From Candidatus Sericytochromatia bacterium (GTDB lineage Bacteria > Cyanobacteriota > Sericytochromatia > UBA7694), in the NCBI GenBank assembly GCA_018780035.1, contig JADMKE010000060.1:1-39092 (forward strand): 39,092 nt of DNA, given 5' to 3'. Made by a program: the position numbers and the translations under genes. Position 1 is the first letter of the stretch. Every line of letters starts with the position of its first letter. This document shows, piece by piece, positions 7,399 through 16,516 of the stretch. A model generated the notes under the pieces. That model searched no databases, was not told the origin of the DNA, and worked only from the letters and a program-made list of their open reading frames with translations.

Positions 7399-9548
7399 CA
7401 CTTTCGCCCCAAGCCAAAAAAAGGTTTTATAAAACACGGGAGATCAGTTGGCTGGCCTTTAATGAGCGGGTCTTGCAAGAGGCGGCCAACCCTGAGGTGC
7501 CCTTATTGGAAAGGCTCAAGTTTTTGGGCATCTTCTCATCCAATTTGGATGAATTTTTTCGCGTGCGGGTCGCCATTTTGCAACGCATGCACCGCCTCGA
7601 AATCGACGAAGTGCCTCTCACGGGGGAGCACCCCAAAAAAGTTCTGACCCAAATTCAAAAAATTGCCCTGCGCCAGCAAAACCGCTTTGAAACGGTCTAC
7701 CAACAGATACTCAAAGACCTGGGCAAACACAAGATCTTTATCGTCAACGAAAAAGATCTCACACCCGAACAGGCCGAATATGTCAGCAGTTATTTCCGCG
7801 AAACGGTCAGACCCAATTTGGTGCCGTTGATGCTCGATCAGGTGGATGCCTTCCAAGACTGCAAAGACCGCTCGATTTATTTGGCGGTCAAAATGTGGCG
7901 CGCAGACGGGCGGCGCAAACCCAAATACGCCCTGATCGAAGTCCCCACCCATGCTGTTCCGCGCTTCTTGGTCTTGCCGATGCAAAGCAGTGTTGAAACC
8001 CCCGAACAGCTCCAGCACACCATCATTTTGCTCGATGATGTGATCCGCCACAATCTCAGCGATATCTTTAAAATTCTCTCTTTTGACCGTTTTGACGCCT
8101 ACACGATCAAAATGACCCGCGATGCAGAGTTGGCCATCAACGAAGCTGTTGATGCAGGTTTTGCCAGTTATATGGAAAAGATCAGCAAAAGCGTCAAAAA
8201 GCGTTCCAAGGCACCTGCTGTGCGGTTTATCTACGACAAAGAGATGCCTGTGGAGATGCTCAAGTTTTTGACCCGCAAGCTCAAATTTAAGCTCGATGAC
8301 CACCTCCAAGCGGGAGGCCGATACCATAATTTCCGGGATTTTATTAAATTTCCCCGCATCGGCCCGGCTTCGTTTCGCTACCCCACCATGCCACCGCTCA
8401 GAAACCACCCCGACTTCAAAGAGCAAGAGAGTTTTTTTAAGATCATTGCCAAACACGATGTGATTTTGCACTACCCGTATCACAGCTTCACCTATTTCAT
8501 TGACCTGCTGCGCGAAGCGGCGATTGATCCGGCCGTGGAGTCGATTTCGATCTCGCTCTACCGTGCGGCCAAACACTCCAAAATTATCAACGCCCTGATC
8601 AATGCTGCCAAAAATGGCAAACGTGTCACAGCTGTGATTGAATTGCAGGCCCGCTTTGACGAAGAGGCCAATATCAACTGGTCGCACAGATTGGCTGAAG
8701 AGGGCGTGCGCGTAATCTATGGCGTACCCAATTACAAAGTGCATGCCAAACTCTGTTTGATCGTACGCAAAACGGGCAAAAAATTGGTCAGGTTTGGCCA
8801 TGTCAGCACGGGCAATTTTAACGAAGACACGGCCAAACTCTATTCCGACATCGGTTTTTTTACAGCGGATCCGCGCATTACAACCGAGATTCAAAAACTC
8901 TTTCACTTCTTTGAGGACAATGTCTATATCGGCTCATACAAACATCTGTTGGTCTCTCCCGTCTTTGTGCGCCGCCATTTTGAAACGCTGATCGACCGTG
9001 AGATTCATGCTGCCCGTTCGGGCAAACCCGCGTATATCGTGGCCAAGACCAATTCGCTGGTGGATCAGGCCATGATCGACAATTTATACCGGGCCAGCCA
9101 AGCCGGGGTCAAAATCTGGATCATGGTGCGTGGCATGTGTTCATTGCGGGCAGGGGTGACAGGATTGAGTGAAAATATCACAGCCATCAGTGTGGTCGAT
9201 AAGTTTTTGGAACACACCCGGATTTTTGTCTTTTGCAATGGCGGCGACGAAAAATACTATATCTCCTCTGCCGACTGGATGACCCGCAATCTTGACCACC
9301 GGGTGGAGACAGCCTGTCCGATTTACGACAAACAGATTCAAAAACAACTCAGGGTCTTTCTCAGCCTGCAATTGCGCGACAATTCCAAGGCCCGAATCAT
9401 GGACTCCAGCCAGACCAACCGCTTTCGGCCACGGGGCCCAGAAGAGCCCGAACTGCGTTGCCAAGATACATTTTATGCCTGGTTAAAAACAGGCAAATTG
9501 CCCGAAGGCCCGCCCCCCGAACTGCCGATTTTTTGGAAGGACGTTTAA
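7395..9548 (+). CDS. ppk1: Polyphosphate kinase 1
   Basis: 717 residues, normal for Ppk1. It makes polyphosphate from ATP reversibly through a phosphohistidine. Seen are the N-terminal helical domain (SWLAFNERVLQEA, LKFLGIFSSNLDEFFRVRVA), the head domain, and the two phospholipase D-like catalytic domains: NYKVHAKLCLI carries the autophosphorylated His, STGNFNEDTAKLYSDIG follows, and RNLDHRVETACPI carries the second active-site His. The ATG overlaps the SixA-like stop by 4 nt (ATGA), and ppx begins 1 nt after the stop, so the three are translationally linked. Confidence 0.97.
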   Translation: MTLSPQAKKRFYKTREISWLAFNERVLQEAANPEVPLLERLKFLGIFSSNLDEFFRVRVAILQRMHRLEIDEVPLTGEHPKKVLTQIQKIALRQQNRFETVYQQILKDLGKHKIFIVNEKDLTPEQAEYVSSYFRETVRPNLVPLMLDQVDAFQDCKDRSIYLAVKMWRADGRRKPKYALIEVPTHAVPRFLVLPMQSSVETPEQLQHTIILLDDVIRHNLSDIFKILSFDRFDAYTIKMTRDAELAINEAVDAGFASYMEKISKSVKKRSKAPAVRFIYDKEMPVEMLKFLTRKLKFKLDDHLQAGGRYHNFRDFIKFPRIGPASFRYPTMPPLRNHPDFKEQESFFKIIAKHDVILHYPYHSFTYFIDLLREAAIDPAVESISISLYRAAKHSKIINALINAAKNGKRVTAVIELQARFDEEANINWSHRLAEEGVRVIYGVPNYKVHAKLCLIVRKTGKKLVRFGHVSTGNFNEDTAKLYSDIGFFTADPRITTEIQKLFHFFEDNVYIGSYKHLLVSPVFVRRHFETLIDREIHAARSGKPAYIVAKTNSLVDQAMIDNLYRASQAGVKIWIMVRGMCSLRAGVTGLSENITAISVVDKFLEHTRIFVFCNGGDEKYYISSADWMTRNLDHRVETACPIYDKQIQKQLRVFLSLQLRDNSKARIMDSSQTNRFRPRGPEEPELRCQDTFYAWLKTGKLPEGPPPELPIFWKDV

Positions 9549-9549
9549 A

Positions 9550-10443
9550 ATGCTCAAATTTGTGGCGATTGACGTTGGTTCTAACGCCCTGCGCTTGGTT
9601 TTGAGCCATGTCTTTGAAGGTCAAAACGGCCCCTCGTTTAAACGTGAAACCCTTTTGCGGGTCCCCATTCGTCTGGGTGAAGACGTGTTTACCTTGGGCG
9701 AGATTTCTGACCACAAGTCTGGGCAATTGCGCAAAACCATGTTGGCCTTTCGCCAGCTGATCGATGTCTTTGAACCCGATGGCTATATGGCCTGTGCCAC
9801 CTCCGCGATGCGTGACGCGGCCAATGGCCCTGAGCTGATTGCCCAAATTCAAGCGGAGGCAGGCATTGCCCTCGAAACCATCGCCGGTAGTTTTGAGGCC
9901 GAACTGATCTTTGCCTGTCACGTGGCAGAAACCCTTGAACCCCATTTGCATTATTTGTATATCGACGTGGGTGGCGGCAGCACCGAATTGGCAGTCTTTT
10001 CCGAAGGGGAATTGCTCAACGCTGTTTCGTTTAACATCGGTACGGTACGGTCGTTACACGAAAAGATCGCAGAGGCAGAATGGGAGCGCTTGTCTCAATG
10101 GCTCAGCGCAAATACCTCCCCCGAATATCCGACCCAAGGCATTGGCAGTGGCGGGAATATCAACAAGGTCTATAAACTGAGCGAACGCAAAGACAAAAAA
10201 TATATCAAACTCCACCATTTGCAAAATTGGCATGCCAAGCTCAGTCCGCTCAGTTTTGACCAGCGGATAGAACAATTTGCGCTCAAACCCGACCGGGCCG
10301 ACGTGATTGTCCCCGCTCTGGAGATTTACCAATTTATTATGCAAGCGGCACATTTGGAGCGGATCTATGTCCCGCAATTGGGCTTGGCGGATGGCATGAT
10401 TCACTATCTTTACGAAGGCCGCCGCAAAAAACAAAAGCAATAA
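9550..10443 (+). CDS. ppx: Exopolyphosphatase / Ppx-GppA family
   Basis: 297 residues, the short form with only the two ASKHA-fold lobes and no HD-like C-terminal domain. Landmarks: FVAIDVGSNALRLVL at the start, CATSAMRDAANG, the acid/base region ETIAGSFEAELIF, and the second phosphate loop LYIDVGGGSTELAVF. In the usual (ISG.)EEA motif the second part reads EAELIF. The family hydrolyses polyphosphate ends or pppGpp; placement directly after ppk1 favours polyphosphate. GGAAGG about 9 nt upstream of the ATG is a good ribosome binding site. Confidence 0.9.
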   Translation: MLKFVAIDVGSNALRLVLSHVFEGQNGPSFKRETLLRVPIRLGEDVFTLGEISDHKSGQLRKTMLAFRQLIDVFEPDGYMACATSAMRDAANGPELIAQIQAEAGIALETIAGSFEAELIFACHVAETLEPHLHYLYIDVGGGSTELAVFSEGELLNAVSFNIGTVRSLHEKIAEAEWERLSQWLSANTSPEYPTQGIGSGGNINKVYKLSERKDKKYIKLHHLQNWHAKLSPLSFDQRIEQFALKPDRADVIVPALEIYQFIMQAAHLERIYVPQLGLADGMIHYLYEGRRKKQKQ

Positions 10444-10453
10444 GGGGAAAGAT

Positions 10454-12175
10454 GTGAATCCAGTCTCAAAGACGGATGAAAACAGTGATCCTTGGAGTGA
10501 TGAACATTTCGATGAACATTTCGATGAACGCTCGGCCGCCTCGCTGAGTGAATTGAGCAGCAGCACCACGACTCACAGCAGACAACAATTTGAGCGCATT
10601 TTCGACTTTAAATTGCCCGCAGAGAGCGAAGAAACCCGCAAGCGCTACGAAGTAGACACCTATTTTTTCATTCCACGTTCGGTCGGCCTCAATCCAGATA
10701 ATTTCAGCCGGGTCGAATTTTACAACAGCCTGACTTCGTATTTGCGCATTCAATCATCGGATGGCTTGCGGCGCAGTGCCCTCAAAACCGGAACCTGGTC
10801 TTTGCCCCGCAGCGAAGACTATTTTACCAGCTACTTTAATGCCCCAGATCGGCCAGACTTGGCCCAGAGTGCGATCCAAGAGGTGAAATTTTTTGCCTGT
10901 TTGATGGAGACCCAGCTCAAATTGCTGCGGGTCCAATTGCGGCAGGTCATGGTTCGGCGGGGGTATAAAAAAGAGAGCCGGATTCGCTATTTTATCAAAA
11001 AACTGTCGGTCTTATTGGAATTGTTGGAGACCTTTCGCCAGCTCTATTTGACGCGCATCCGCAGTGGCGAAATTTGGATTGACGAAGAGGTACAGCGGGC
11101 TTTTGTGCTGAGCGATGAATTTTTGTCTTACCGCCTGGAGTCGATCTTGATCAGCCTCAACGAATTATTAGAGTCTGGCAATGAAATGGTCTGGTGCCAA
11201 GGCTTTCAGGAATTGATCTTGACCTCTTTGCAAAAGGAAATGCATTACCGCGAAGCGATGGACATTTTGCAATTGCATGATCGCAGCAGTGAAAGCACCC
11301 AAGAGACCTACTATTACCGCCTGGGGCTGCTCAAAAAATATATATCCGATGTGCTCTACCTGGATATTCGCAACCTGCAAAAAGATCGGGCCTACCGCAA
11401 TTTGGTGGCTGCAGCAGGTGCCGCCTTGGCAGCCACTTGGGCGGGTTTGATCGACCTACAGCGCTTTTATTGGCTGCAAAACCTTGACCTCGAGGGACCC
11501 CTGCCCTCTTCAGATTTCGCCCTGCGCTTTTTTCTGATTGTGATCGTCGGGGTGGTGGCGTATATTTTTAAAGACCGCATCAAGGAGCTGACACGGGAGT
11601 ATTTTTATTCTCGGCTGAAACAGTATTTGCCCGATTACGAATTTTCGGTTTTTTACCATTCCGTCATGCCAGGCCAAAGCGGCGAAGAAAAAGTGGGTTT
11701 TGCCAAGCAATATATGCGCTACCTCAAAAAAGAAGCACTGCCTGCAGAAATTGCCTATATCCGCGAGTGGGGCCACCCCAACAAACTCGAACCCGAAAGG
11801 GCCGAAGAAGTCATTCATTATTCCAAACAGATCAATTTTGAAACCGACCTGCTGCGCAAAAAATTTGCCCACATCCGCTATATTCGCGATATCTCCCGCT
11901 TCTCAATCGATGAGTTTTTGCTGAGAATCGACGAGCCGAACAAAAAACTGCGCTATTTTGATCAGAACAAAGGCATCTCGACCATGAAAGCCCCCAAAGT
12001 CTACCACCTCAATGTGATCTCCCGTTATGCCGTGAGTGAATACCACGAAGGCCGTTGGCAGCCTGCCAAAATTGAATTTGAACATGTCAGGTTGGTTTTA
12101 AATAAAAAAGGCATTGTGCGCGTCGAACCTGTGCTGGGGCGAGGCGAATTGGGTTATTTGGAGGCGGATTTATGA
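10454..12175 (+). CDS. Unrecognised membrane protein in polyP operon
   Basis: 573 residues; I do not recognise a family. The N-terminus is acidic and low complexity, with a 12-bp tandem duplication coding DEHF-DEHF. A soluble alpha-helical region rich in Leu, Arg and Gln (about 150-300) follows. Two hydrophobic segments (about 315-335, AAAGAALAATWAGLI; and about 355-372, FFLIVIVGVVAYIF) predict a two-pass membrane anchor, with a charged region of about 200 residues after them. GTG 10454 has AAGGGGAA 6 nt upstream; a nearby ATG is immediately followed by a stop in its frame. The gene lies between ppx and the Na/Pi transporter gene, overlapping the latter by 4 nt, so a role in polyphosphate or phosphate handling at the membrane is inferred from context only. 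Confidence 0.8.
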   Translation: MNPVSKTDENSDPWSDEHFDEHFDERSAASLSELSSSTTTHSRQQFERIFDFKLPAESEETRKRYEVDTYFFIPRSVGLNPDNFSRVEFYNSLTSYLRIQSSDGLRRSALKTGTWSLPRSEDYFTSYFNAPDRPDLAQSAIQEVKFFACLMETQLKLLRVQLRQVMVRRGYKKESRIRYFIKKLSVLLELLETFRQLYLTRIRSGEIWIDEEVQRAFVLSDEFLSYRLESILISLNELLESGNEMVWCQGFQELILTSLQKEMHYREAMDILQLHDRSSESTQETYYYRLGLLKKYISDVLYLDIRNLQKDRAYRNLVAAAGAALAATWAGLIDLQRFYWLQNLDLEGPLPSSDFALRFFLIVIVGVVAYIFKDRIKELTREYFYSRLKQYLPDYEFSVFYHSVMPGQSGEEKVGFAKQYMRYLKKEALPAEIAYIREWGHPNKLEPERAEEVIHYSKQINFETDLLRKKFAHIRYIRDISRFSIDEFLLRIDEPNKKLRYFDQNKGISTMKAPKVYHLNVISRYAVSEYHEGRWQPAKIEFEHVRLVLNKKGIVRVEPVLGRGELGYLEADL

Positions 12176-13791
12176 GCTACCAACAGATCTTGCAAACCTT
12201 GACCGGCTTGGGCCTATTGCTTTTTTCGCTGCGTTTTCTCAGCGAGGCCCTGGGAGATTCACTTAACCGGGTGCTTCGGCCCTGGCTCAATCGGGCGCTC
12301 TCGCGGCCTTTTAATTGTCTCTTGCTGGGGATGGGTCTGACCACTTTGGTTCAGGCCAGCAGTATCACCGTTTTGACGAGCATGGGCCTGCTCAATGCCT
12401 TTGTGATCTCACTTGAGCAGGCCTTTTTATTGGTCTTGGGTGCCAGTCTCGGCACCACGATCAAAGCCTGGCTTTTTACCCGGCTCTTGCAAACCCACGC
12501 AGGGGCCCTTTTGGTGGGGGTCTGCAGTATTGCCCTGCTCTTTGTCCATCACAAGCGCATCCGCGATTATTTACAAATGGCGATGGCGATTGGCTTTGCC
12601 TTTTTGGGGCTGCAAATGCTGGCCACCTCATTGGGCCAATGGGTGCTTGACAAGGCCTTTTTGGGCTATTTTTCAAACCAACAGGCCCTGGGGATTTCTG
12701 GGGAGGCCTTTGCCATTTTGATCGGTTTGGCCTTGACGATGATGGTGCAATCGAGCAGCACAGTGGTCTTTTTATTGCTGCAATTGGCCAGCCAAGACTC
12801 ACTCGGTTTTGCCCCTGGCACAGCCCTGATACTCGGGGCCAATCTGGGCACCACCTTTCAACCCCTTTTGGCTTCGATCGAATACAGCAAAAATGTGCGT
12901 CGTCTGGCCTTTGGCTATTTTTTAATCAAAGCGGCGGGGGTAATGGCCTGTCTGCTCTTTTTCTCGCTGTTTTTGCGGGGTGTCGACCGCCTGATTCCCG
13001 GCATTCCCACGGGCGAAAATTTGGTTTACCATCTCGCAGGCAGCCATTTTTTGTTTAATCTTTTGACGGTCGGAGCCTCTTATTTGCTGATGCCCTTTTG
13101 CTTGCGCCTGCTCTATTTTTTGATTCCGGGCACAGCAGGTCCGCAGAATCTGTTTCTCTACCCAGTGGTGCGGCGGATGTTGCGGCAATCACCCGACAAA
13201 ACCCTGTTTGAGGTCGAGGAACAATTGCAAAATCTGATGCGTTTGACCTTGGATCTGGCTGACCGGGCTTTGCAGATCATGCACCAGCCCGAGGCCTTTA
13301 AAAACCGCAAGAGTGAAAGAGAAAGCCATTTTCAACTGTTGCGTGAAGGCCTATATGAATTGCTGGTGCCCCTCAGCCGCAGCAGTTCTGATCGGGATAA
13401 ACGCGCAAAAATTCAAGCGAACCTGAACCAATTACAGGCCTGTCATTTGGTCTACCAAAAGGCCGACCATTTACATGACGAACTTTGGCAAGGCATTTCT
13501 TTACACGGTTTTCAATTGCCTGCAGAACTCAAAGACCTGATGCCCGAATTGCAAAAAAGTTACCATGGCGTCTGGTTGCATTATTTTGGCAAAGGACCCG
13601 CGCTTTCAGAATTTGAAACCCTCGAAAATCTTTGCTTGCGTCTGGAAGAACGCTATTTGACCTGTCATTTGGATACCCGTTCAGAAGCTGCCTTTTATGC
13701 CTGGATGCACCATCTCTTGGCAGAGTTAAAAGAGTTACTGCGGCTGACCCAGCAATTGATGCACCTGGGGCCGACAAACACGGCTCCATAA
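12172..13791 (+). CDS. Na/Pi cotransporter with PhoU-like tail
   Basis: 539 residues. The inverted-repeat signature of the PNaS (NptA/YjbB) family is present twice: TTLVQASSITVLTSMG with LGASLGTTIKAWL, and MMVQSSSTVVFLLL with LGANLGTTFQPLL. About eight hydrophobic segments fill residues 1-310. From about 340 onward the protein is helical and soluble, as in the PhoU-like domain carried by many members. Family members move phosphate with sodium across the inner membrane; export or import cannot be decided here. The start overlaps the previous stop by 4 nt, and a strong terminator follows, so this is the last gene of the phosphate operon. Confidence 0.9.
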   Translation: MSYQQILQTLTGLGLLLFSLRFLSEALGDSLNRVLRPWLNRALSRPFNCLLLGMGLTTLVQASSITVLTSMGLLNAFVISLEQAFLLVLGASLGTTIKAWLFTRLLQTHAGALLVGVCSIALLFVHHKRIRDYLQMAMAIGFAFLGLQMLATSLGQWVLDKAFLGYFSNQQALGISGEAFAILIGLALTMMVQSSSTVVFLLLQLASQDSLGFAPGTALILGANLGTTFQPLLASIEYSKNVRRLAFGYFLIKAAGVMACLLFFSLFLRGVDRLIPGIPTGENLVYHLAGSHFLFNLLTVGASYLLMPFCLRLLYFLIPGTAGPQNLFLYPVVRRMLRQSPDKTLFEVEEQLQNLMRLTLDLADRALQIMHQPEAFKNRKSERESHFQLLREGLYELLVPLSRSSSDRDKRAKIQANLNQLQACHLVYQKADHLHDELWQGISLHGFQLPAELKDLMPELQKSYHGVWLHYFGKGPALSEFETLENLCLRLEERYLTCHLDTRSEAAFYAWMHHLLAELKELLRLTQQLMHLGPTNTAP

Positions 13792-13797
13792 AAAAAA

Positions 13798-13822
13798 GCC
13801 CTGGTGTAGCCAGGGCTTTTTT
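13798..13822. terminator. Bidirectional rho-independent terminator
   Basis: GCCCTGG-TGTAG-CCAGGGC forms a perfect 7-bp stem with a T tract on the right and an A tract on the left, so it can end both the phosphate operon (plus strand) and the convergent small lipoprotein gene (minus strand). Confidence 0.9.
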
Positions 13823-13835
13823 AATTTGCTTGGGA

Positions 13836-14225
13836 TTAATTAAAAATTGGTTTGACTTGCATGTCAACCACGGGAGCGACTTTGATCTCTTGGTTGATTT
13901 CGGCAAACATCACAGCGGCATCGCGGCTCATGGCGCTGATCATGCTGTTCAAATTGGCGCGGGGATTGACCACGTCCATGACATAGACATTGAGTTGAGC
14001 ATTGAAATGGGAGATACGCAATCCGTAACGGCTGTTGAACTGACCCAGAGCTGTGCGGGTGGCTTCGGGACGGAAGCGAACCAGAACTTGCTGGTTGGCA
14101 GCCGGGGCTTGATAACGTTGAACCAGAGCAGGAGCGGTGACAGAAGCGGGCATGGAGGTGGACTGACCACAGGCGGTCAAAAGCAGAGCGGCGGTGATGA
14201 TGGGGAGAATTGTTAACGATTTCAT
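13836..14225 (-). CDS. Lipoprotein resembling a subtilase propeptide
   Basis: 129 residues. The signal peptide ends in the lipobox LLTAC (Cys about residue 19). After a short linker the mature part reads QQVLVRFRPEATRTALGQFNSRYGL ... LNVYVMDV ... MFAEINQEIKV, here given in pieces: QQVLVRFRPEATR, ALGQFNSRYGLRI, LNVYVMDVVN, VMFAEINQEI. This pattern (a strand ending in RF-P, a helix, a second strand ending in A-E-N) resembles the N-terminal propeptide of fervidolysin-like S8 proteases (I9-type fold). No protease domain follows. I infer a free-standing inhibitor or chaperone of a secreted protease, with moderate confidence; it could also be an unrelated small lipoprotein. Confidence 0.6.
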   Translation of the reverse strand: MKSLTILPIITAALLLTACGQSTSMPASVTAPALVQRYQAPAANQQVLVRFRPEATRTALGQFNSRYGLRISHFNAQLNVYVMDVVNPRANLNSMISAMSRDAAVMFAEINQEIKVAPVVDMQVKPIFN

Positions 14226-14426
14226 AATTTGTATATTTCCTTATATCTGACAAGTGGGCTGATTAAGCCTTATGGTTAATTTAGTGTTTTCTTAACCTTA
14301 TGTAAGTCATTATAAATAGAATCGAATACAAATGTCAATATAAGAAATAATATTTTTTTATAGAATATTTACGGCTTATTAGTTATAAAATTTTCATCGC
14401 CTCTCGGAACTCAATTTTTCTTCGGG

Positions 14427-14460
14427 TATAATGATTCAAACTGCAGCTTTATAAGGGGGA
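14427..14460 (+). promoter_or_regulatory. -10 box and RBS of the TPR gene
   Basis: A perfect TATAAT lies at 14427-14432 and AAGGGGGA at 14453-14460, 10 nt before the ATG at 14471. No convincing -35 is visible. The rest of the 245-nt gap from 14226 is AT-rich and shows no other feature. Confidence 0.5.
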
Positions 14461-14470
14461 TTTTTGAATC

Positions 14471-15568
14471 ATGAAACACCTGCGCTTGAGTCTATTTGCT
14501 TTGGGTTTGGTTATGTTATCACCAGTCTCACAGGGGTGGGCGGCCTCCCCACAGGCTATGGAAAAAACCCAGGCCCAAGCCCAGGTTCAAACTTACTCCC
14601 ATGAATTCTCCAAAAACCCTGAAAATTGGCAGGCCCTTTTGTTCAGGGGCAATGCCTATGTCAAATTGGGCAATCATGCAGCCGCCCTGCGCGATTATAA
14701 CTATATCTTGGAACGCAACCCCAATTACCTCGACGGCTATAAACGCCGGGGCATGTTATATGAACAGATGAAACAATGGGACAAAGCCATCGACAATTAC
14801 ACCTCGATGATTGAAATGCACCCCCGCAACGATCTGGGCTATATGTTAAGAGCAGATGTGTTTGCCAAAAAAGCGCATTTTAACCAGGCTCTGGATGATT
14901 ATGCCAGCGCCATCCGACGCAATCAAAAAAATGGGATTGCTTGGTTTAAACGGGCCAATATCTTTTATCTTCACGAAGATTACAAAACGGCCCTGAAAGA
15001 ATTCCAATTGGCCAGCTTGGCCCAGCCCTCTTTGTTGGGGGCTTATGAAAAACAGGCCATTTGTGCCTACAAATTGGGAGATATGGAATCATATATTTAT
15101 GCCCTAAGCTATATTTTGATGATCAATCCCGAAAACCCCAAAATCCACCTCTACCGCGCCAAAGCATTGATCAAATTAAATAAACCAGAGCTTGCTATAG
15201 ATGATTTAGAGAATGCCATAAAGCAAGATAAATCTCTGGCTGAGGCCTATTATCTGCGTTCAGAATTTGCCCGTTCAGCTCAAATGTGCAGCCAGGCCCG
15301 GCAAGATCTGCTCAAGGCATGTCGTTTGGGATATGGTCAGGCCTGTAAAAAAACCATCAAAGATTGTGTTGAAAAACCTGTTTTTCAAGCTCCCCCTCCA
15401 GCAAAAACCATTGATAAGCCCCCTGCTGCTCCTGCCGCTGTCGCTCCCCCGACTCAAAAACCTGCAACCCCCGCCAAAGCAGCAGCACCCGCAGCGCCAA
15501 GCAAACCCGCTAGCGACAATTTGCCCCCAGCTACCCGTCAGGCACCGCCCCCTGCTGCCAAGCCCTAA
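14471..15568 (+). CDS. Exported TPR-repeat protein
   Basis: 365 residues. A signal peptide (about 1-25, ending GWAA) predicts export. Six to seven tetratricopeptide repeats fill about 35-290; clear examples are WQALLFRGNAYVKLGNHAAALRDY (given as ALLFRGNAYVKLGNHAAAL), YKRRGMLYEQMKQWDKAIDNY and YYLRSEFARSAQMCSQARQDL. A run of TPR units at 34-residue spacing suggests a protein-binding scaffold in the periplasm or on the surface. The C-terminal 60 residues are Pro/Ala/Lys-rich. Partners are unknown. A small hairpin (15562-15574) overlaps the stop codon and may serve as a weak terminator. Confidence 0.82.
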   Translation: MKHLRLSLFALGLVMLSPVSQGWAASPQAMEKTQAQAQVQTYSHEFSKNPENWQALLFRGNAYVKLGNHAAALRDYNYILERNPNYLDGYKRRGMLYEQMKQWDKAIDNYTSMIEMHPRNDLGYMLRADVFAKKAHFNQALDDYASAIRRNQKNGIAWFKRANIFYLHEDYKTALKEFQLASLAQPSLLGAYEKQAICAYKLGDMESYIYALSYILMINPENPKIHLYRAKALIKLNKPELAIDDLENAIKQDKSLAEAYYLRSEFARSAQMCSQARQDLLKACRLGYGQACKKTIKDCVEKPVFQAPPPAKTIDKPPAAPAAVAPPTQKPATPAKAAAPAAPSKPASDNLPPATRQAPPPAAKP

Positions 15569-15580
15569 AAGGGCCTGTTT
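15562..15580 (+). terminator. Weak hairpin terminator overlapping the TPR stop
   Basis: GCCCT-AAA-AGGGC (15562-15574) is a 5-bp stem followed by CTGTTTT. The stem is short, so function is uncertain. Confidence 0.35.
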
Positions 15581-15645
15581 TAGCGCGCATTGTGGTATTC
15601 TGACAGCATGGATTTTTACCCCAAACACCCAAGGACATGAGAGCC

Positions 15646-16500
15646 ATGACAATTTCACAGGTCTTTGTTGCCGGTAGCGGTCTGATGGGGGGCGGAATCG
15701 CCCATGCCGTCGCGGCTGTCGCAAACTTGCCCGTCACCGTGTATGATATCTCTCCCGAAATAACAGCCGCCAGCCGTGTTGGACACGAAAAACTGCTCAA
15801 AAAATTGGCCGAAAAAGGCAAAATTGCCAGCGACGATATCCCAGGGATTCTGGCGCGTGTCAGTTATACCTCCTCCCTCGAAGCTGCTGCTGAAGCCGCT
15901 TTGGTGATTGAGGCCATCCCCGAAAAAATCGACTTAAAAAAACAATTCTTTGCCCAGCTCGAAGCGATTTGCCCGGCTGAGACGATCTTTGCCAGCAATA
16001 CCTCTTCGCTGCCGATCACCAGCCTGGCCAGCGCCACCCGGCGCGGAGACCGCTTTATAGGTATGCATTTTTTCTCCCCCGTGCATGTGATGAAGTTGCT
16101 GGAGCTGATTCGCGGTCTGGAGACCTCCGATGCCACCTTTGCAACGGTGAAAGCCTTTGGCGAAAAACTCGGCAAAGAGGTGATTGTCGCCAACGATTTC
16201 CCCGGTTTTATTACCACCCGCTTGGGCATGGTGCTTTTAAACGAAGCCATGTTTGCCCTGATGGAGGGCGTAGGCAGCCCCGAAGACATCGACATGGGTA
16301 TGAAATTGGGTTTTAACCACCCCATGGGTCCCTTGGCCCTGGCCGATGCTGTTGGCCTGGATATTTGTCTTAATGCCATGAACACCCTGTTAGAGGGTTT
16401 TGGCGATCCCCGCTACCGACCCTGTCCGCTGCTCAAGCGCTTGGTGCAAGCGGGACATTTGGGTAAGAAGACCGGCCGCGGCTTTTATACTTACGCCTGA
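15646..16500 (+). CDS. hbd: 3-hydroxyacyl-CoA dehydrogenase
   Basis: 284 residues from ATG 15646; an upstream in-frame ATG at 15637 touches the AAGGA ribosome binding site (15631-15635), so the second ATG fits better. The NAD-binding Rossmann motif is VAGSGLMGGGIAHAVA. The catalytic His lies in GMHFFSPVHVMKLLELI, with the preceding ASNTSSLPIT, and the C-terminal domain has GFNHPMGPLALADAVGLDI and KKTGRGFYTYA. Length and motifs match single-domain 3-hydroxybutyryl-CoA dehydrogenases, which interconvert 3-hydroxyacyl-CoA and acetoacetyl-CoA using NAD(P). Physiological direction (butyrate-type fermentation, fatty-acid oxidation or PHB-related) cannot be told. It is followed 16 nt later by ribD. 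Confidence 0.93.
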   Translation: MTISQVFVAGSGLMGGGIAHAVAAVANLPVTVYDISPEITAASRVGHEKLLKKLAEKGKIASDDIPGILARVSYTSSLEAAAEAALVIEAIPEKIDLKKQFFAQLEAICPAETIFASNTSSLPITSLASATRRGDRFIGMHFFSPVHVMKLLELIRGLETSDATFATVKAFGEKLGKEVIVANDFPGFITTRLGMVLLNEAMFALMEGVGSPEDIDMGMKLGFNHPMGPLALADAVGLDICLNAMNTLLEGFGDPRYRPCPLLKRLVQAGHLGKKTGRGFYTYA

Positions 16501-16516
16501 GGAAGTCAATCCATTT

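Noticed and set aside
7536..8906. Open frame of 456 codons antisense to ppk1
   Set aside because: It lies fully inside the confidently identified ppk1 gene and shows no domain or own ribosome binding site.
13632..14216. Plus-strand frame across the phosphate operon terminator and the small lipoprotein
   Set aside because: It runs through a strong terminator and is antisense to a clear lipoprotein signal.
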